Assembly: GCF_000009985.1 (NCBI RefSeq) | Contig: NC_007626.1 | Location: 3,837,943 to 3,901,942 of the forward strand | Source: Paramagnetospirillum magneticum AMB-1 | GTDB lineage: Bacteria > Pseudomonadota > Alphaproteobacteria > Rhodospirillales > Magnetospirillaceae | DNA length: 64,000 bases | Direction: 5' to 3' | Part shown: piece by piece, positions 45,294-53,288 of the stretch | Layout: each line of letters opens with the position of its first letter | How positions within the stretch are numbered: the first letter of the stretch is position 1 | Translations under genes and position numbers: made by a program | Notes under the pieces: model-generated | What the model was told of the DNA's origin: nothing | Database searches by the model: none | What the model saw: only the letters and a program-made list of their open reading frames with translations

Positions 45294-45439
45294 GGGGGCT
45301 TTTGCCCCCGGTCCCCCAATCGGGAAGCACAGCCGCCCGAGCCCTTCAGGGCTTTAAGAAATCTGGAGGTTGGGAGGCTGTGCCTCCGAACGGGTCCGGG
45401 CGGTAGCCCGGCCGCGAAACGGGGGTTTCGCAGCCCGCT
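45294..45439 (+). repeat. Dispersed multi-hairpin repeat, copy 3
   Basis: This is a full-length copy with the same order of parts as copy 1: GGGGGCTTTTGCCCCC, GGGAAGCACAGCC, CCTTCAGGGCTTTAAG, GGGAGGCTGTGCCTCC and GGGCGGTAGCCCGGCCGCGAA, ending in GGGGGTTT. It lies 524 bases from copy 2 in the same orientation, with the STAS gene between. Confidence 0.8.
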
Positions 45440-45472
45440 AAAGCGGGATGCCTTAACTATGCATCACGCTTT

Positions 45473-45524
45473 AGCTTTGTGTGCTTCGCCCTCGCGGGAG
45501 CTTTATGTGCTTCACCCTCGCGGG
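45473..45524. repeat. 26-bp tandem duplication
   Basis: Two adjacent 26-base units (45473-45498 and 45499-45524) differ at only two positions; each begins AGCTTT and ends CCCTCGCGGG. Confidence 0.85.
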
Positions 45525-45554
45525 CGGGCGCCTCAGCGCCCTTGGCCGCTCGCT

Positions 45555-45815
45555 CTAGGCCTTGACGGGCGCCGGAGCGGCGCCAGGGGTCTGCTCGTTG
45601 CGCTTCAAGACGCCGGCTTCCACCAGCTTGTTGACCAGGTCGCCCATGGTGTTGAGCGAGTGCAGGAAGCCGTCCACCGGCATGGCGATGCGCTGGCGCA
45701 CTTCCATCTTGCCCTGGCCCGATTCGGTGGGCTCCAGCGACACCAGTTCGATGCGAACCACGCCGCTGACGAAATCGACCCGGCCGACGCCGTCGGCGAA
45801 AATCTCGGAAACCAT
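45555..45815 (-). CDS. Small hypothetical protein (86 aa)
   Basis: The product is a compact acidic protein that begins MVSEIFADGVGRVDFVSG and continues with VRIELVSLEPTE, then a helical half with VDGFLHSLNTMGDLVNKLVEAGVLK. It looks like a conserved alphaproteobacterial family of unknown function. The ATG at 45815 gives a clean start; an extension to 45860 adds Gly/Lys-rich residues that do not look coding. It lies 78 bases downstream of the SulP transporter gene on the same strand. Confidence 0.65.
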   Translation of the reverse strand: MVSEIFADGVGRVDFVSGVVRIELVSLEPTESGQGKMEVRQRIAMPVDGFLHSLNTMGDLVNKLVEAGVLKRNEQTPGAAPAPVKA

Positions 45816-45893
45816 GGGCAAAGCCCCTCCCTTTGTTGAACCGCCGGGATGGTGGGCCAAGCCTGCCCCCAGGTCAATCGGGCAAAGGCCGGG

Positions 45894-48089
45894 TCAGTCG
45901 GTCAAGGCCCTGATCATATGGTCGGTATTGCGCAGACGCTCGGCCAGTTGCCGCGCCATCAGGCGATGGAAGGCGGCGGCCACCGACGGGGCTTCCGCCT
46001 CCATGCGGATCAGGTTACGGGCGGTCAGGCGGTGAATGACGCAATCGGCATCGGCCACCACCGAGGCCGAGCGCTCCTCGTTGAGATAAAGCCCCATCTC
46101 GCCCACCACGGTCCCGGCATGCATGGTGCGCAACCGGATCGAGGTGCCGTTATCGGTGATCAGCCGTACCGTCACCTGCCCCGATTCCAGGATGAACAGG
46201 TCGTGGGCGGCGCTGCCCTGCTGCAGCACCACGGTCCCGGCGGGAACGTCCAGGGTCTCGACGAAAGACATCATGCGCGCCACCTGCAGCGGCTCGCCCA
46301 AATCCTCGGCCAGATCGGCCATGAGGGAACGGGGCTTGGAGCGGGCCTCCACCTCCAGCCTGGCCAGCAGGCGGTTCTCCGACCATTCCAGCGCGTGATC
46401 CAGGTCGGGCGCCGAGCGCCAGGTGGCACCCTCGGCACCCACGAAGCCGGCGCGTTCCAGCACCATGCCCGCCTCGGCGTTCTGCCCGGCGAAGACCAGG
46501 GACAGCCCCCGTTTCTCGGCGAACTGGCGCAGCTTCACGAAGCTCATGGCCGCCGAGGTATCGATGCCGGAGACGCGGCGGAAGTCGAACACCACCGCCT
46601 CGACCATGTCCGGCCCCGGATCGCCGCAGCGCCCGATCACCCGGGTCAGCAGCTTGTTGGCGGTGCCGAAGAACATGAAGCCCTGCAGGCTGTAGATCAG
46701 GATACGGCCGCCATGGGCCTTGAGCAGCGCCACCTCTTCCCGGGGGCGGTCCACGTTGGAGGACACGTCGGCGGCGGTCAGCTCGTGCTTGGCCACCGCC
46801 ACGCGGGAATAATTGACCACAAACAGCACCACGCAGGCGACGATGCCCACCGCCGCGCCCTGCAGGTAGCCGAAGGTCCCGACCACGGCGACGATCATCA
46901 CGATGATGGCGTAATCGGCCCCCGGCATGTGGTGGCGGCCGTCCACCAGCCATTCCTCCAGGAAGCCCAGGCCGATGAACATCAACAGGCCGCCCAGCAC
47001 CGCCTTGGGAAACAGGGCCAACGGCTCGGTGCCGATCACCAGCATGGCCAGGCAGACCAGCGCCGAGATCAGCCCCACCAGCCGCGAGCACACCCCCATC
47101 TTCAGCACCATGGAGGACAGGCCCAGGGTGTGGAAGCCGATGATGCCGCCGCCCGCTCCCGATACCAGATTGGCGATGCCGGCGATCTTCAGCTCGCGGT
47201 TCAGATCCATGTCCTGGTTGGCCGCCACCTCGATGCCGCTGGAATTGAGCAGCACGCCGATGGCGCTGATCAGAAGGATGGTCGACACCGACCCGGCCTG
47301 GTCGGCGATCATCAGCCAGTCGGCCGACAGCGCCCGGATCACCGCGTCGGGACGCCAGCCCCCGGCGGCGGGAAGATGTCCCAGCAGATACCCCCCCTGC
47401 TCCAGCCCCTCCAGGCTCTGCCCCAGCAGCCGGGCGACCAGATGGTAGCCGAGGATGCCGCCGGCCAGCAGCAGGGGCAGGGTCGCCACATGCTTCCAGC
47501 GCCGCATGCCGACGATCAGCACCAGGGCGAAGGCCAGCCCCGGCATCCACTTCACCGCCTCGGCCACGGCGAACAGGTGGGGCACGCCCTCCAGGGTGGG
47601 GGCATGGCCGGTCATCACCTTGATGGCGCCCTTGACCAGCAGCCAGCCGGTGCCGGCCAGAAAGCCGCCGATCACCGGATAGGGAATGAAGCGGATGAAC
47701 CCGCCCAGGCGGAAATAGCCCAGCGCGAACAGCAGGCCGCCGGTCAGCGCCGTGGCCAGCATCAGGGCGCTGGCCACCGTGGCGAACACCTGCTCGGGAT
47801 CGGTGCCGGGCGGCGTCTCGGCCACGATCAGCGAGGCCATCAGCGCGAGGATGGGAGCGATCTTGTCCTGGGGAAAGGCGATGGTGCCGGGATACGAGCT
47901 GAACAGCGCCACCAGCGCCCCCACCACCACGGCGGTGAACAGGGCCATGCCGATGGCGGTGCCCACATGCCCGGCCAGTTCGCCGGAAAAGATCAGCACG
48001 GCGAAGGACAGGGACAGGATTACCACCACCAGTCCGGTGACGGCGCCGGCGACAAGGGCGGCGGGCAACTCTTGCCTGCTGATCGTCAT
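45894..48089 (-). CDS. SulP anion transporter with STAS and cyclic-nucleotide-binding domains
   Basis: The 731-residue protein has a SulP/SLC26 membrane domain (about 10-430) that starts with ALVAGAVTGLVVVILSLSFAVLIF and includes FIPYPVIGGFLAGTGWLL. A STAS domain (about 440-555) follows with DFRRVSGIDTSAAMSF, then a cyclic-nucleotide-binding domain (about 590-715) with a PAGTVVLQQGSAAHDLF entry and GEMGLYLNEERSASVVADADC. SulP proteins carry sulfate, bicarbonate, dicarboxylates or act with unknown anions. The cNMP domain implies ligand gating. The classic SulP signature is not exact here. The ATG at 48089 follows GGGAGG. Confidence 0.88.
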   Translation of the reverse strand: MTISRQELPAALVAGAVTGLVVVILSLSFAVLIFSGELAGHVGTAIGMALFTAVVVGALVALFSSYPGTIAFPQDKIAPILALMASLIVAETPPGTDPEQVFATVASALMLATALTGGLLFALGYFRLGGFIRFIPYPVIGGFLAGTGWLLVKGAIKVMTGHAPTLEGVPHLFAVAEAVKWMPGLAFALVLIVGMRRWKHVATLPLLLAGGILGYHLVARLLGQSLEGLEQGGYLLGHLPAAGGWRPDAVIRALSADWLMIADQAGSVSTILLISAIGVLLNSSGIEVAANQDMDLNRELKIAGIANLVSGAGGGIIGFHTLGLSSMVLKMGVCSRLVGLISALVCLAMLVIGTEPLALFPKAVLGGLLMFIGLGFLEEWLVDGRHHMPGADYAIIVMIVAVVGTFGYLQGAAVGIVACVVLFVVNYSRVAVAKHELTAADVSSNVDRPREEVALLKAHGGRILIYSLQGFMFFGTANKLLTRVIGRCGDPGPDMVEAVVFDFRRVSGIDTSAAMSFVKLRQFAEKRGLSLVFAGQNAEAGMVLERAGFVGAEGATWRSAPDLDHALEWSENRLLARLEVEARSKPRSLMADLAEDLGEPLQVARMMSFVETLDVPAGTVVLQQGSAAHDLFILESGQVTVRLITDNGTSIRLRTMHAGTVVGEMGLYLNEERSASVVADADCVIHRLTARNLIRMEAEAPSVAAAFHRLMARQLAERLRNTDHMIRALTD

Positions 48090-48215
48090 CACCACCTCCC
48101 CGCCAGGACCATTGGGCTTAGCGCGGCCTCAATGGCCGCCCATGTATCCACGTGAATGGTAGTCTGATCCGCATAGGCTGTTAAGCGATATCGGAGCGAT
48201 ATGGAAAAGTCGCAA

Positions 48216-49916
48216 TCAGGCCTTGGGAAAAGCCACGAGGAAGGTGCTGCCGACGCCCATTTCGGACTCGACCCAGATGCGTCCGCCGTGGTGCTCGGCG
48301 ATCTTGCGGCAGACCGCCAGGCCGATGCCGGTGCCCTCGAACTGCTCGCGGGCGACCAGGCGCTGGAAAATGCCGAACACCCGCTTCAGGTCGTCGGGAG
48401 GAATGCCGATGCCGTTGTCCTTGACTCCCACGACCCATTCCGCCCCCTGGGCGCGGCAGAGCACCTCGATGCGCGGCTGGCGGCCTTCGGGCATGTACTT
48501 GATGGCATTGGCGATCAGGTTCTGGAACAGGCGGACCAGTTCGCCGCCATCGCCGGAAATGGTCGGAAGACCGTCCGGCACCACCACCTCGGAGCCGCTC
48601 TCGGCGACGGCCACTTCGAGATAGCGGAGGGCATTGCTCACTACCTCGCCCAGGCTGACCGGCTCCATGGGGGCGGTGATGCGGCCGATGCGCGAATATT
48701 CCAGCAGATCGACGATCATGCGGTCCAGGCGCCGGGCGCCGTCGATGGCAAAGCCGAAGAAGTCGCGGGCGTCCTGGTCGAAGCTGGCGGAAAGCTTCTT
48801 TTCCAACAGGGCGAGATAGGCGCTGATCATGCGCAGGGGCTGGCGCAGGTCGTGGGAGGCCACATAGGCGAACTGTTCCAGTTCCTCGTTGGAGCGGCGC
48901 AGTTCCTCCACCAGTTCGGCCAGCTTGGCGGCGGCCTTCTTCTGCTCGGTGATGTCGCTCTTGACGGCCAGGTAGTTGGTGATGACTCCTTCGATGTTCT
49001 GGATCGGCTGAATGGTGGCCTGTTCCCAGTAAAGCTCTCCGCTTTTGCGCCGGTTGATCAGCTCGCCTTCCCACTTCTCGCCGGCCGACAGCGCGGCCCA
49101 CATGTTCTGGAAGGTTTCCGGCGGCGTGGTGTCGGACCTGAGGATGCGGGGGTTGCGGCCAATCACCTCGTCCATGGAATAGCCGGTGATCCGCAGGAAA
49201 CTGCTGTTGACGTACTGGATCTCGGCGTTGAGATCGGTAATGACGATGGAGACGGGGCTCTGCTCCACCGCGCGGTTCAGCATGTGCATGCGGTGGGCGT
49301 TCTCCACCGCGGCGGTGATGTCGCTGCCGGTGCCGCGATAGCCGATGAACACGCCGTCATCGTCGAACCGGGGCAGGCCGTTGACCTTGATCCACCGCGC
49401 CCGGCCGTTACCGTCTTCCAGCCAGTACTTGAAGTCGCGGAACGGCCGCTGGGCGGTCAGATCGGCGATATGGGCCTGCCACTGGTCGGAATCGATCTCC
49501 ATGCGCTCGCTGACGATGTCCCACGAACGCTTACCCAGCAGGTCGTCGGACATGATGTTCATCACCGTCTCGAAGGACGACGAGAAGAAGGTGAAGCGCT
49601 GTTCCGCGTCGCTCTCCCAGAACCAGTCGGCGGCGGCCTCGGAATATTCGCGATAGCGTTCCGAGCTTTCCTTGACCACCTCGGAGAGCAGGCTGAGGCG
49701 GTCGCGCTCCTTGCGCAGCGGCCCAATCTCGGCCCGCAGGGCTTGGAGGGCGGCCCCTTCGGCCCGGCCGCACCGCGCCACCAGCACCAGGGTCAGCGCC
49801 ACCCCGAGACCAGCCACCGCCCAGGCCGGCGGGCCCGGCGGCAGCATCAGCAGCGCCGCCAGACCCACCGTCTGAACGACGGCGATCAGAATGAGAATTC
49901 GCCTGCGCTCGCTCAT
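48216..49916 (-). CDS. Membrane-anchored PAS-PAS sensor histidine kinase
   Basis: The 566-residue protein has two membrane helices (about 8-25 and 30-47) and a short coiled coil. PAS domains follow at about 90-205 (ADWFWESDAEQRFTFFS) and 215-335 (ITDLNAEIQYVNSSFLRITGYS), each with a PAC segment. The HisKA motif ASHDLRQPLRMI puts the phospho-acceptor His near residue 355. The GHKL ATPase has QNLIANAIKY, DNGIGIP and GTGIGLAVCRKI. No cognate response regulator is directly adjacent on its strand; the REC-PP2C gene at 50704 is a plausible partner. The ATG at 49916 lacks a clear ribosome site, and the frame is open far upstream. Confidence 0.9.
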   Translation of the reverse strand: MSERRRILILIAVVQTVGLAALLMLPPGPPAWAVAGLGVALTLVLVARCGRAEGAALQALRAEIGPLRKERDRLSLLSEVVKESSERYREYSEAAADWFWESDAEQRFTFFSSSFETVMNIMSDDLLGKRSWDIVSERMEIDSDQWQAHIADLTAQRPFRDFKYWLEDGNGRARWIKVNGLPRFDDDGVFIGYRGTGSDITAAVENAHRMHMLNRAVEQSPVSIVITDLNAEIQYVNSSFLRITGYSMDEVIGRNPRILRSDTTPPETFQNMWAALSAGEKWEGELINRRKSGELYWEQATIQPIQNIEGVITNYLAVKSDITEQKKAAAKLAELVEELRRSNEELEQFAYVASHDLRQPLRMISAYLALLEKKLSASFDQDARDFFGFAIDGARRLDRMIVDLLEYSRIGRITAPMEPVSLGEVVSNALRYLEVAVAESGSEVVVPDGLPTISGDGGELVRLFQNLIANAIKYMPEGRQPRIEVLCRAQGAEWVVGVKDNGIGIPPDDLKRVFGIFQRLVAREQFEGTGIGLAVCRKIAEHHGGRIWVESEMGVGSTFLVAFPKA

Positions 49917-50105
49917 GACAGACGCGCGATGAACCTGGTCACGGTGAACATCCGATGGATTCCGCCCCTCTCTTCGGCGCGCCCCGCACCCGCCCCGGAC
50001 TTGCCAACGAAAAGCATAATAGCCAACTTGCCAAGGCATGGCACCTTGGATGATATCAATGACACAATATGTTCCCGATCCATCCTTATCCGCCGGGAGA
50101 GGACC

Positions 50106-50522
50106 ATGAGACCGATCGTCATCGCAGCCTTGCTCTGTCTGCTTGCCGCCTGCGTGCCGCCGCCGGATCAGCCGGCCTATTACGGCCGCATGGGCCGCTT
50201 CATGGGGTTGGTGGCCAATTGCGGCTGTTCCGGAATCGGGCCCGACCAGATGGTCGCCCAGTACCGAAAGGCCCTGGGCGACCTGTATTCGCCCAAGGAC
50301 GTCGCCGCCATGGAGGGTTATGTCAAGCTGGGCGCCGGCGAGGCCTGGACCAACATGACCCAGGTCTGCGCCGAAGTATGCGCCCAGCACTGCATGGTCC
50401 AAGCCGTGGTCGAACCCCTGGGCGCCGGCAGCACTGGCGTGGCCCCCTGCCTGGTCAGCGAGCGCGACCTCCACCTGACCGACGGAACCCAGATCAATAC
50501 CGGGGACCCAGGCCCCAATTGA
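50106..50522 (+). CDS. Cysteine-rich lipoprotein of unknown function (138 aa)
   Basis: A short signal peptide ends in the lipobox LLAAC, so the protein should be lipidated at Cys16. The mature part has about six further cysteines (NCGCSG, VCAEVCAQHC, PCLVS). The Cys-x3-Cys-x3-Cys run near residues 95-105 is notable and could bind a metal or form disulfides. I do not recognise the family. The start is supported by GGGAGAGGA at 50095-50103. It diverges from the histidine kinase gene. Confidence 0.75.
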   Translation: MRPIVIAALLCLLAACVPPPDQPAYYGRMGRFMGLVANCGCSGIGPDQMVAQYRKALGDLYSPKDVAAMEGYVKLGAGEAWTNMTQVCAEVCAQHCMVQAVVEPLGAGSTGVAPCLVSERDLHLTDGTQINTGDPGPN

Positions 50523-50703
50523 CCCGTACCGCCGCACCACGAAATTACGGTATGTTACGGATGCTTGCGGTATCATTCACGGCCTGTTGACAAGAAGGGT
50601 GGATTGGCGACACACCTATCCATTAGTCTAGTCTGGACAGTCGGACCGGCGTCACGGGGAGCGGGATGATGAATGCGTTGGGCAGGGGGGGCGGCTGATT
50701 CGC

Positions 50704-51969
50704 TTGCCCAGCCGTACCGGGGGCTGGCGAACCGACCCCGAGATCGGCGAGGCGGCCAGCACCACGGGCGGCGGCCTGCGCGTGGTCAAGGATACGCTGC
50801 ATGTCCTGCTGGTGGAAGACGAGCCCGGCGACGCCCGGCTGGTGGAATACGCGCTGCGCATGTCCAGCGCGCCGGTCTTCGTGGTCCGCCACGTCACCAC
50901 CCTGGCCGCGGCCATCGCCCACATCAACGGCGGCGAGACGGTGGACGTGGTGCTGCTGGATCTCAGCCTGCCCGATTCCACCGGCATCGCCACCGTATCG
51001 CGCATGCAGGAGGCGGCGTCGCGCACCCCCATCGTCATCATGACCGGCATGGACGACCCCCGTTTCGCCTCCTATGCCCTGGAGGCCGGCGCCCAGGATT
51101 ACCTGATCAAGAGCGACGACCCCGAACGTACGGTGGGGCGCGCCATCCGCTATGCCATCACCCGCATGGCGGGCCAACTGGAGCGCCAGGCCCTGCTGGA
51201 ACGCATCGCCGAGCAGCAGCGTCATCTGGTCGAGGAGGTCAATGCCGCCCGGGCCATGCAGTTCGACCTGCTGCCCCGGCCCGAGCGCCTGGACGAGCGG
51301 CTGGCCAAGCTGGGCATCGAGGTCGAGTCCTTTTTCGAGCCCTCATCGGGCATTGGCGGAGACCTGTGGGGCTGCCTGGATTGCGGCGGCCCGCGCATGA
51401 GCTTTTACTGCTTCGACTTCACCGGCCACGGCATTGGGGCGGCGCTCAACGTCTTTCGCCTGCACGCCCTGATCTCGGACCATTGGGACCCGCGCCGCCA
51501 GCCGGGCGAGATGCTGACCACCCTCAGCGGAGCCCTGAAGAGCCTGCTGGGCCGGGGGCAATTCGCCACCATGTTCCTGTGCACCATCGACGTCGAAGCC
51601 GGCGAGATCGAATGGGCCTCGGCCGGCGCTCCCGCCCCGGTGATCATGCAGGGCGAGGAGTACCGCTTCCTGGACGCCAGCGGCATTCCGCTGGGCCTGT
51701 CCAAATCCCCCAGCTACCGCGAGCACCGCGAGGCGTTCCCGCCGGATGCGTCCCTGTTCATGTATTCCGACGCCATCACCGATTCGCCGACCGAGGGCGA
51801 CGCCCTGTTCGGCGAGGCGGGCCTGGGCAGCGCCATCCAGGGATTGCTGCGCAGCCACGGCGAGTTGCGGGTGGAAAGTCTGCTCGATGAGGTCTGCCGC
51901 CAGGTTCAGACTCCGTTCGAAGACGACCTGACCGCCGTCTGCATCAAGCGGCTGAAAGGGGAGGGCTAA
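50704..51969 (+). CDS. Response regulator with SpoIIE-type PP2C phosphatase output
   Basis: The product (421 residues from TTG 50704) has a receiver domain (about 32-145) with the acidic pair in VEDEPGD, phospho-acceptor Asp86 in LLDLSLP and the LIKSDD end. A helical linker (150-185) leads to a PP2C phosphatase domain (190-415) with GIGGDLWGC, DFTGHGIGAALN and FEDDLTAVCI, which carry the metal ligands. It resembles RsbU/RssB-type regulators that dephosphorylate STAS proteins when activated. The start is uncertain: GTG 50782 begins closer to the receiver domain. The ATPase gene follows 2 bases later. Confidence 0.9.
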   Translation: MPSRTGGWRTDPEIGEAASTTGGGLRVVKDTLHVLLVEDEPGDARLVEYALRMSSAPVFVVRHVTTLAAAIAHINGGETVDVVLLDLSLPDSTGIATVSRMQEAASRTPIVIMTGMDDPRFASYALEAGAQDYLIKSDDPERTVGRAIRYAITRMAGQLERQALLERIAEQQRHLVEEVNAARAMQFDLLPRPERLDERLAKLGIEVESFFEPSSGIGGDLWGCLDCGGPRMSFYCFDFTGHGIGAALNVFRLHALISDHWDPRRQPGEMLTTLSGALKSLLGRGQFATMFLCTIDVEAGEIEWASAGAPAPVIMQGEEYRFLDASGIPLGLSKSPSYREHREAFPPDASLFMYSDAITDSPTEGDALFGEAGLGSAIQGLLRSHGELRVESLLDEVCRQVQTPFEDDLTAVCIKRLKGEG

Positions 51970-51971
51970 GC

Positions 51972-52745
51972 ATGTCCTTGGTCACCACACCACCGCTAGC
52001 CACCTGCCAGGCGCCGGAGCGCCATCCCTGCCTGGTGGTCGCGTCCCCGGCGTCCGAGGATCTGGAGGCCCAGTGCCGGGCTCTGGGCGTCGGACTGCAC
52101 CAGGGCGACGCCGTTTCCGAGATTCCTCCGGCATCGATCCTGGGCGGCGACGCCACCACGGAAAGCGTCCGCCGCGGCTTGGCCGCGCCCTATTGCGGCT
52201 TCGTGGAACTGGGAGCCGAAGGGGCCTCGGGCGTCGGATTGCGATGTTTCGAGACGGTGCGGGGCGGCGGAATGACCCTGTCGCTGCAGACCGCCACGGC
52301 CTATCGCCTGGAAACCCTGGAACTGGTGGCCGAGGCCATTCGCGCCAATTTCCGCGACGTGTCGCCCGACACTGCCGATCTGATGGAAATTTCCCTGGCC
52401 GAGGCCCTCTCCAATGCCGTCATTCACGGCAACCTCGGCATCCCCAATCATTTGCGGGCCACCGCCGAGGGTTTCGTGGAATTTCAAAGAATCATGCAGC
52501 GGCGCATGGCCGATCCCGCCCTGTCGTGCCGCCGCATCGAGATCAACGTGCATGCCCGCCGCCCGGACTGCATCTGCATCGCGGTCACCGATCAGGGCGG
52601 AGGCTTCAATCTGGAAGAAAAGCTGGCCCATACCGCCCACGCCACCGCCAAGAACGGCCGGGGCCTCTGCCTGATCCGCAAGGCCACCCATTCGTTGCAG
52701 GGCGAAGACGGAGGACGAACCCTGGCGATGATGTTTTCCCGGTAG
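51972..52745 (+). CDS. RsbW-like ATP-binding protein with an N-terminal extension
   Basis: The 257-residue product has a poorly conserved N-terminal half (1-110) and a C-terminal GHKL ATPase domain (about 115-257) with the N-box EISLAEALSNAVIHGN, the G1 box DQGGGF and the G2 box NGRGLCLIRK. This is the layout of anti-sigma/serine-kinase proteins that phosphorylate STAS antagonists. The STAS gene 179 bases downstream is the likely substrate and the PP2C upstream the counter-acting phosphatase. The N-terminal half may be an extra sensory or binding domain. Confidence 0.85.
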   Translation: MSLVTTPPLATCQAPERHPCLVVASPASEDLEAQCRALGVGLHQGDAVSEIPPASILGGDATTESVRRGLAAPYCGFVELGAEGASGVGLRCFETVRGGGMTLSLQTATAYRLETLELVAEAIRANFRDVSPDTADLMEISLAEALSNAVIHGNLGIPNHLRATAEGFVEFQRIMQRRMADPALSCRRIEINVHARRPDCICIAVTDQGGGFNLEEKLAHTAHATAKNGRGLCLIRKATHSLQGEDGGRTLAMMFSR

Positions 52746-52924
52746 AGCGCACCCGTTACAAAACGTATTTTTTCGCCCTATCGCGACACTCGCCTCTTGC
52801 ATTCCCACGGGTCCCAGAGGTAAGGCTTCTGCCTGAACTCGGCGGACCGCAGGGCCCCTTGGGGGCCGCGTGGGGTGGATTTGCGGCAGGTGGCATCGGA
52901 CGTCGAGACGAGGAGGACGGTAGC

Positions 52925-53230
52925 ATGCAGTTTCGTGTGAAGGATGATGGTACGGGCGTCCATGTGTCCCTTGATGGACAGTTGAACTTCGCCGCAAACG
53001 AGGACTTCCAGTCCCTGCTCACGCAATTGGGCGGGCTTAAGGGCCGCAAGGTCACCTTTGAGATGTCTGGCCTCAGCCATATCGACTCCGTGGGGCTCGG
53101 TCTGCTCTATATCGCCCGCGAAGATCTGGCCGAAAACGGTTCGTCGATCAGTCTGGCCAATCCGCGCGACAACGTGTTGCGCATGCTGGAACTGACCGAG
53201 GCCCACAAGACCTTCGAAATCAAGCGCTGA
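52925..53230 (+). CDS. STAS-domain anti-sigma-factor antagonist
   Basis: This 101-residue single STAS domain has an intact phosphorylation loop (SHIDSVGLGLLYIA) with Ser55 in the acceptor position. It follows the ATPase gene by 179 bases, which contain no gene, so it may have its own promoter. A GGAGGA ribosome site lies about 8 bases before the ATG. Together with the two upstream genes it completes a phosphatase/kinase/antagonist trio. No sigma factor gene is nearby, so the final target is unknown; the chemoreceptor 58 bases downstream hints at motility or biofilm control. Confidence 0.9.
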   Translation: MQFRVKDDGTGVHVSLDGQLNFAANEDFQSLLTQLGGLKGRKVTFEMSGLSHIDSVGLGLLYIAREDLAENGSSISLANPRDNVLRMLELTEAHKTFEIKR

Positions 53231-53288
53231 CGCCGTCGCCTCGGAAGGGGCGACCGTCATTGGGGCGGCAACGTCCGGGGGAACTCGC

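Larger units (their letters stand above)
45078..45554. other. Intergenic region holding repeat copy 3 and a tandem duplication
   Basis: These 477 bases between two minus-strand genes hold no convincing gene. They contain the third multi-hairpin repeat (45294-45439), a short dyad CCCGCTAAAGCGGG (45434-45447) and a 26-bp tandem duplication (45473-45524). The 5' part (45078-45290) should include the promoter of the STAS gene; an AT-rich stretch at 45150-45190 is the likely place. Confidence 0.4.
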
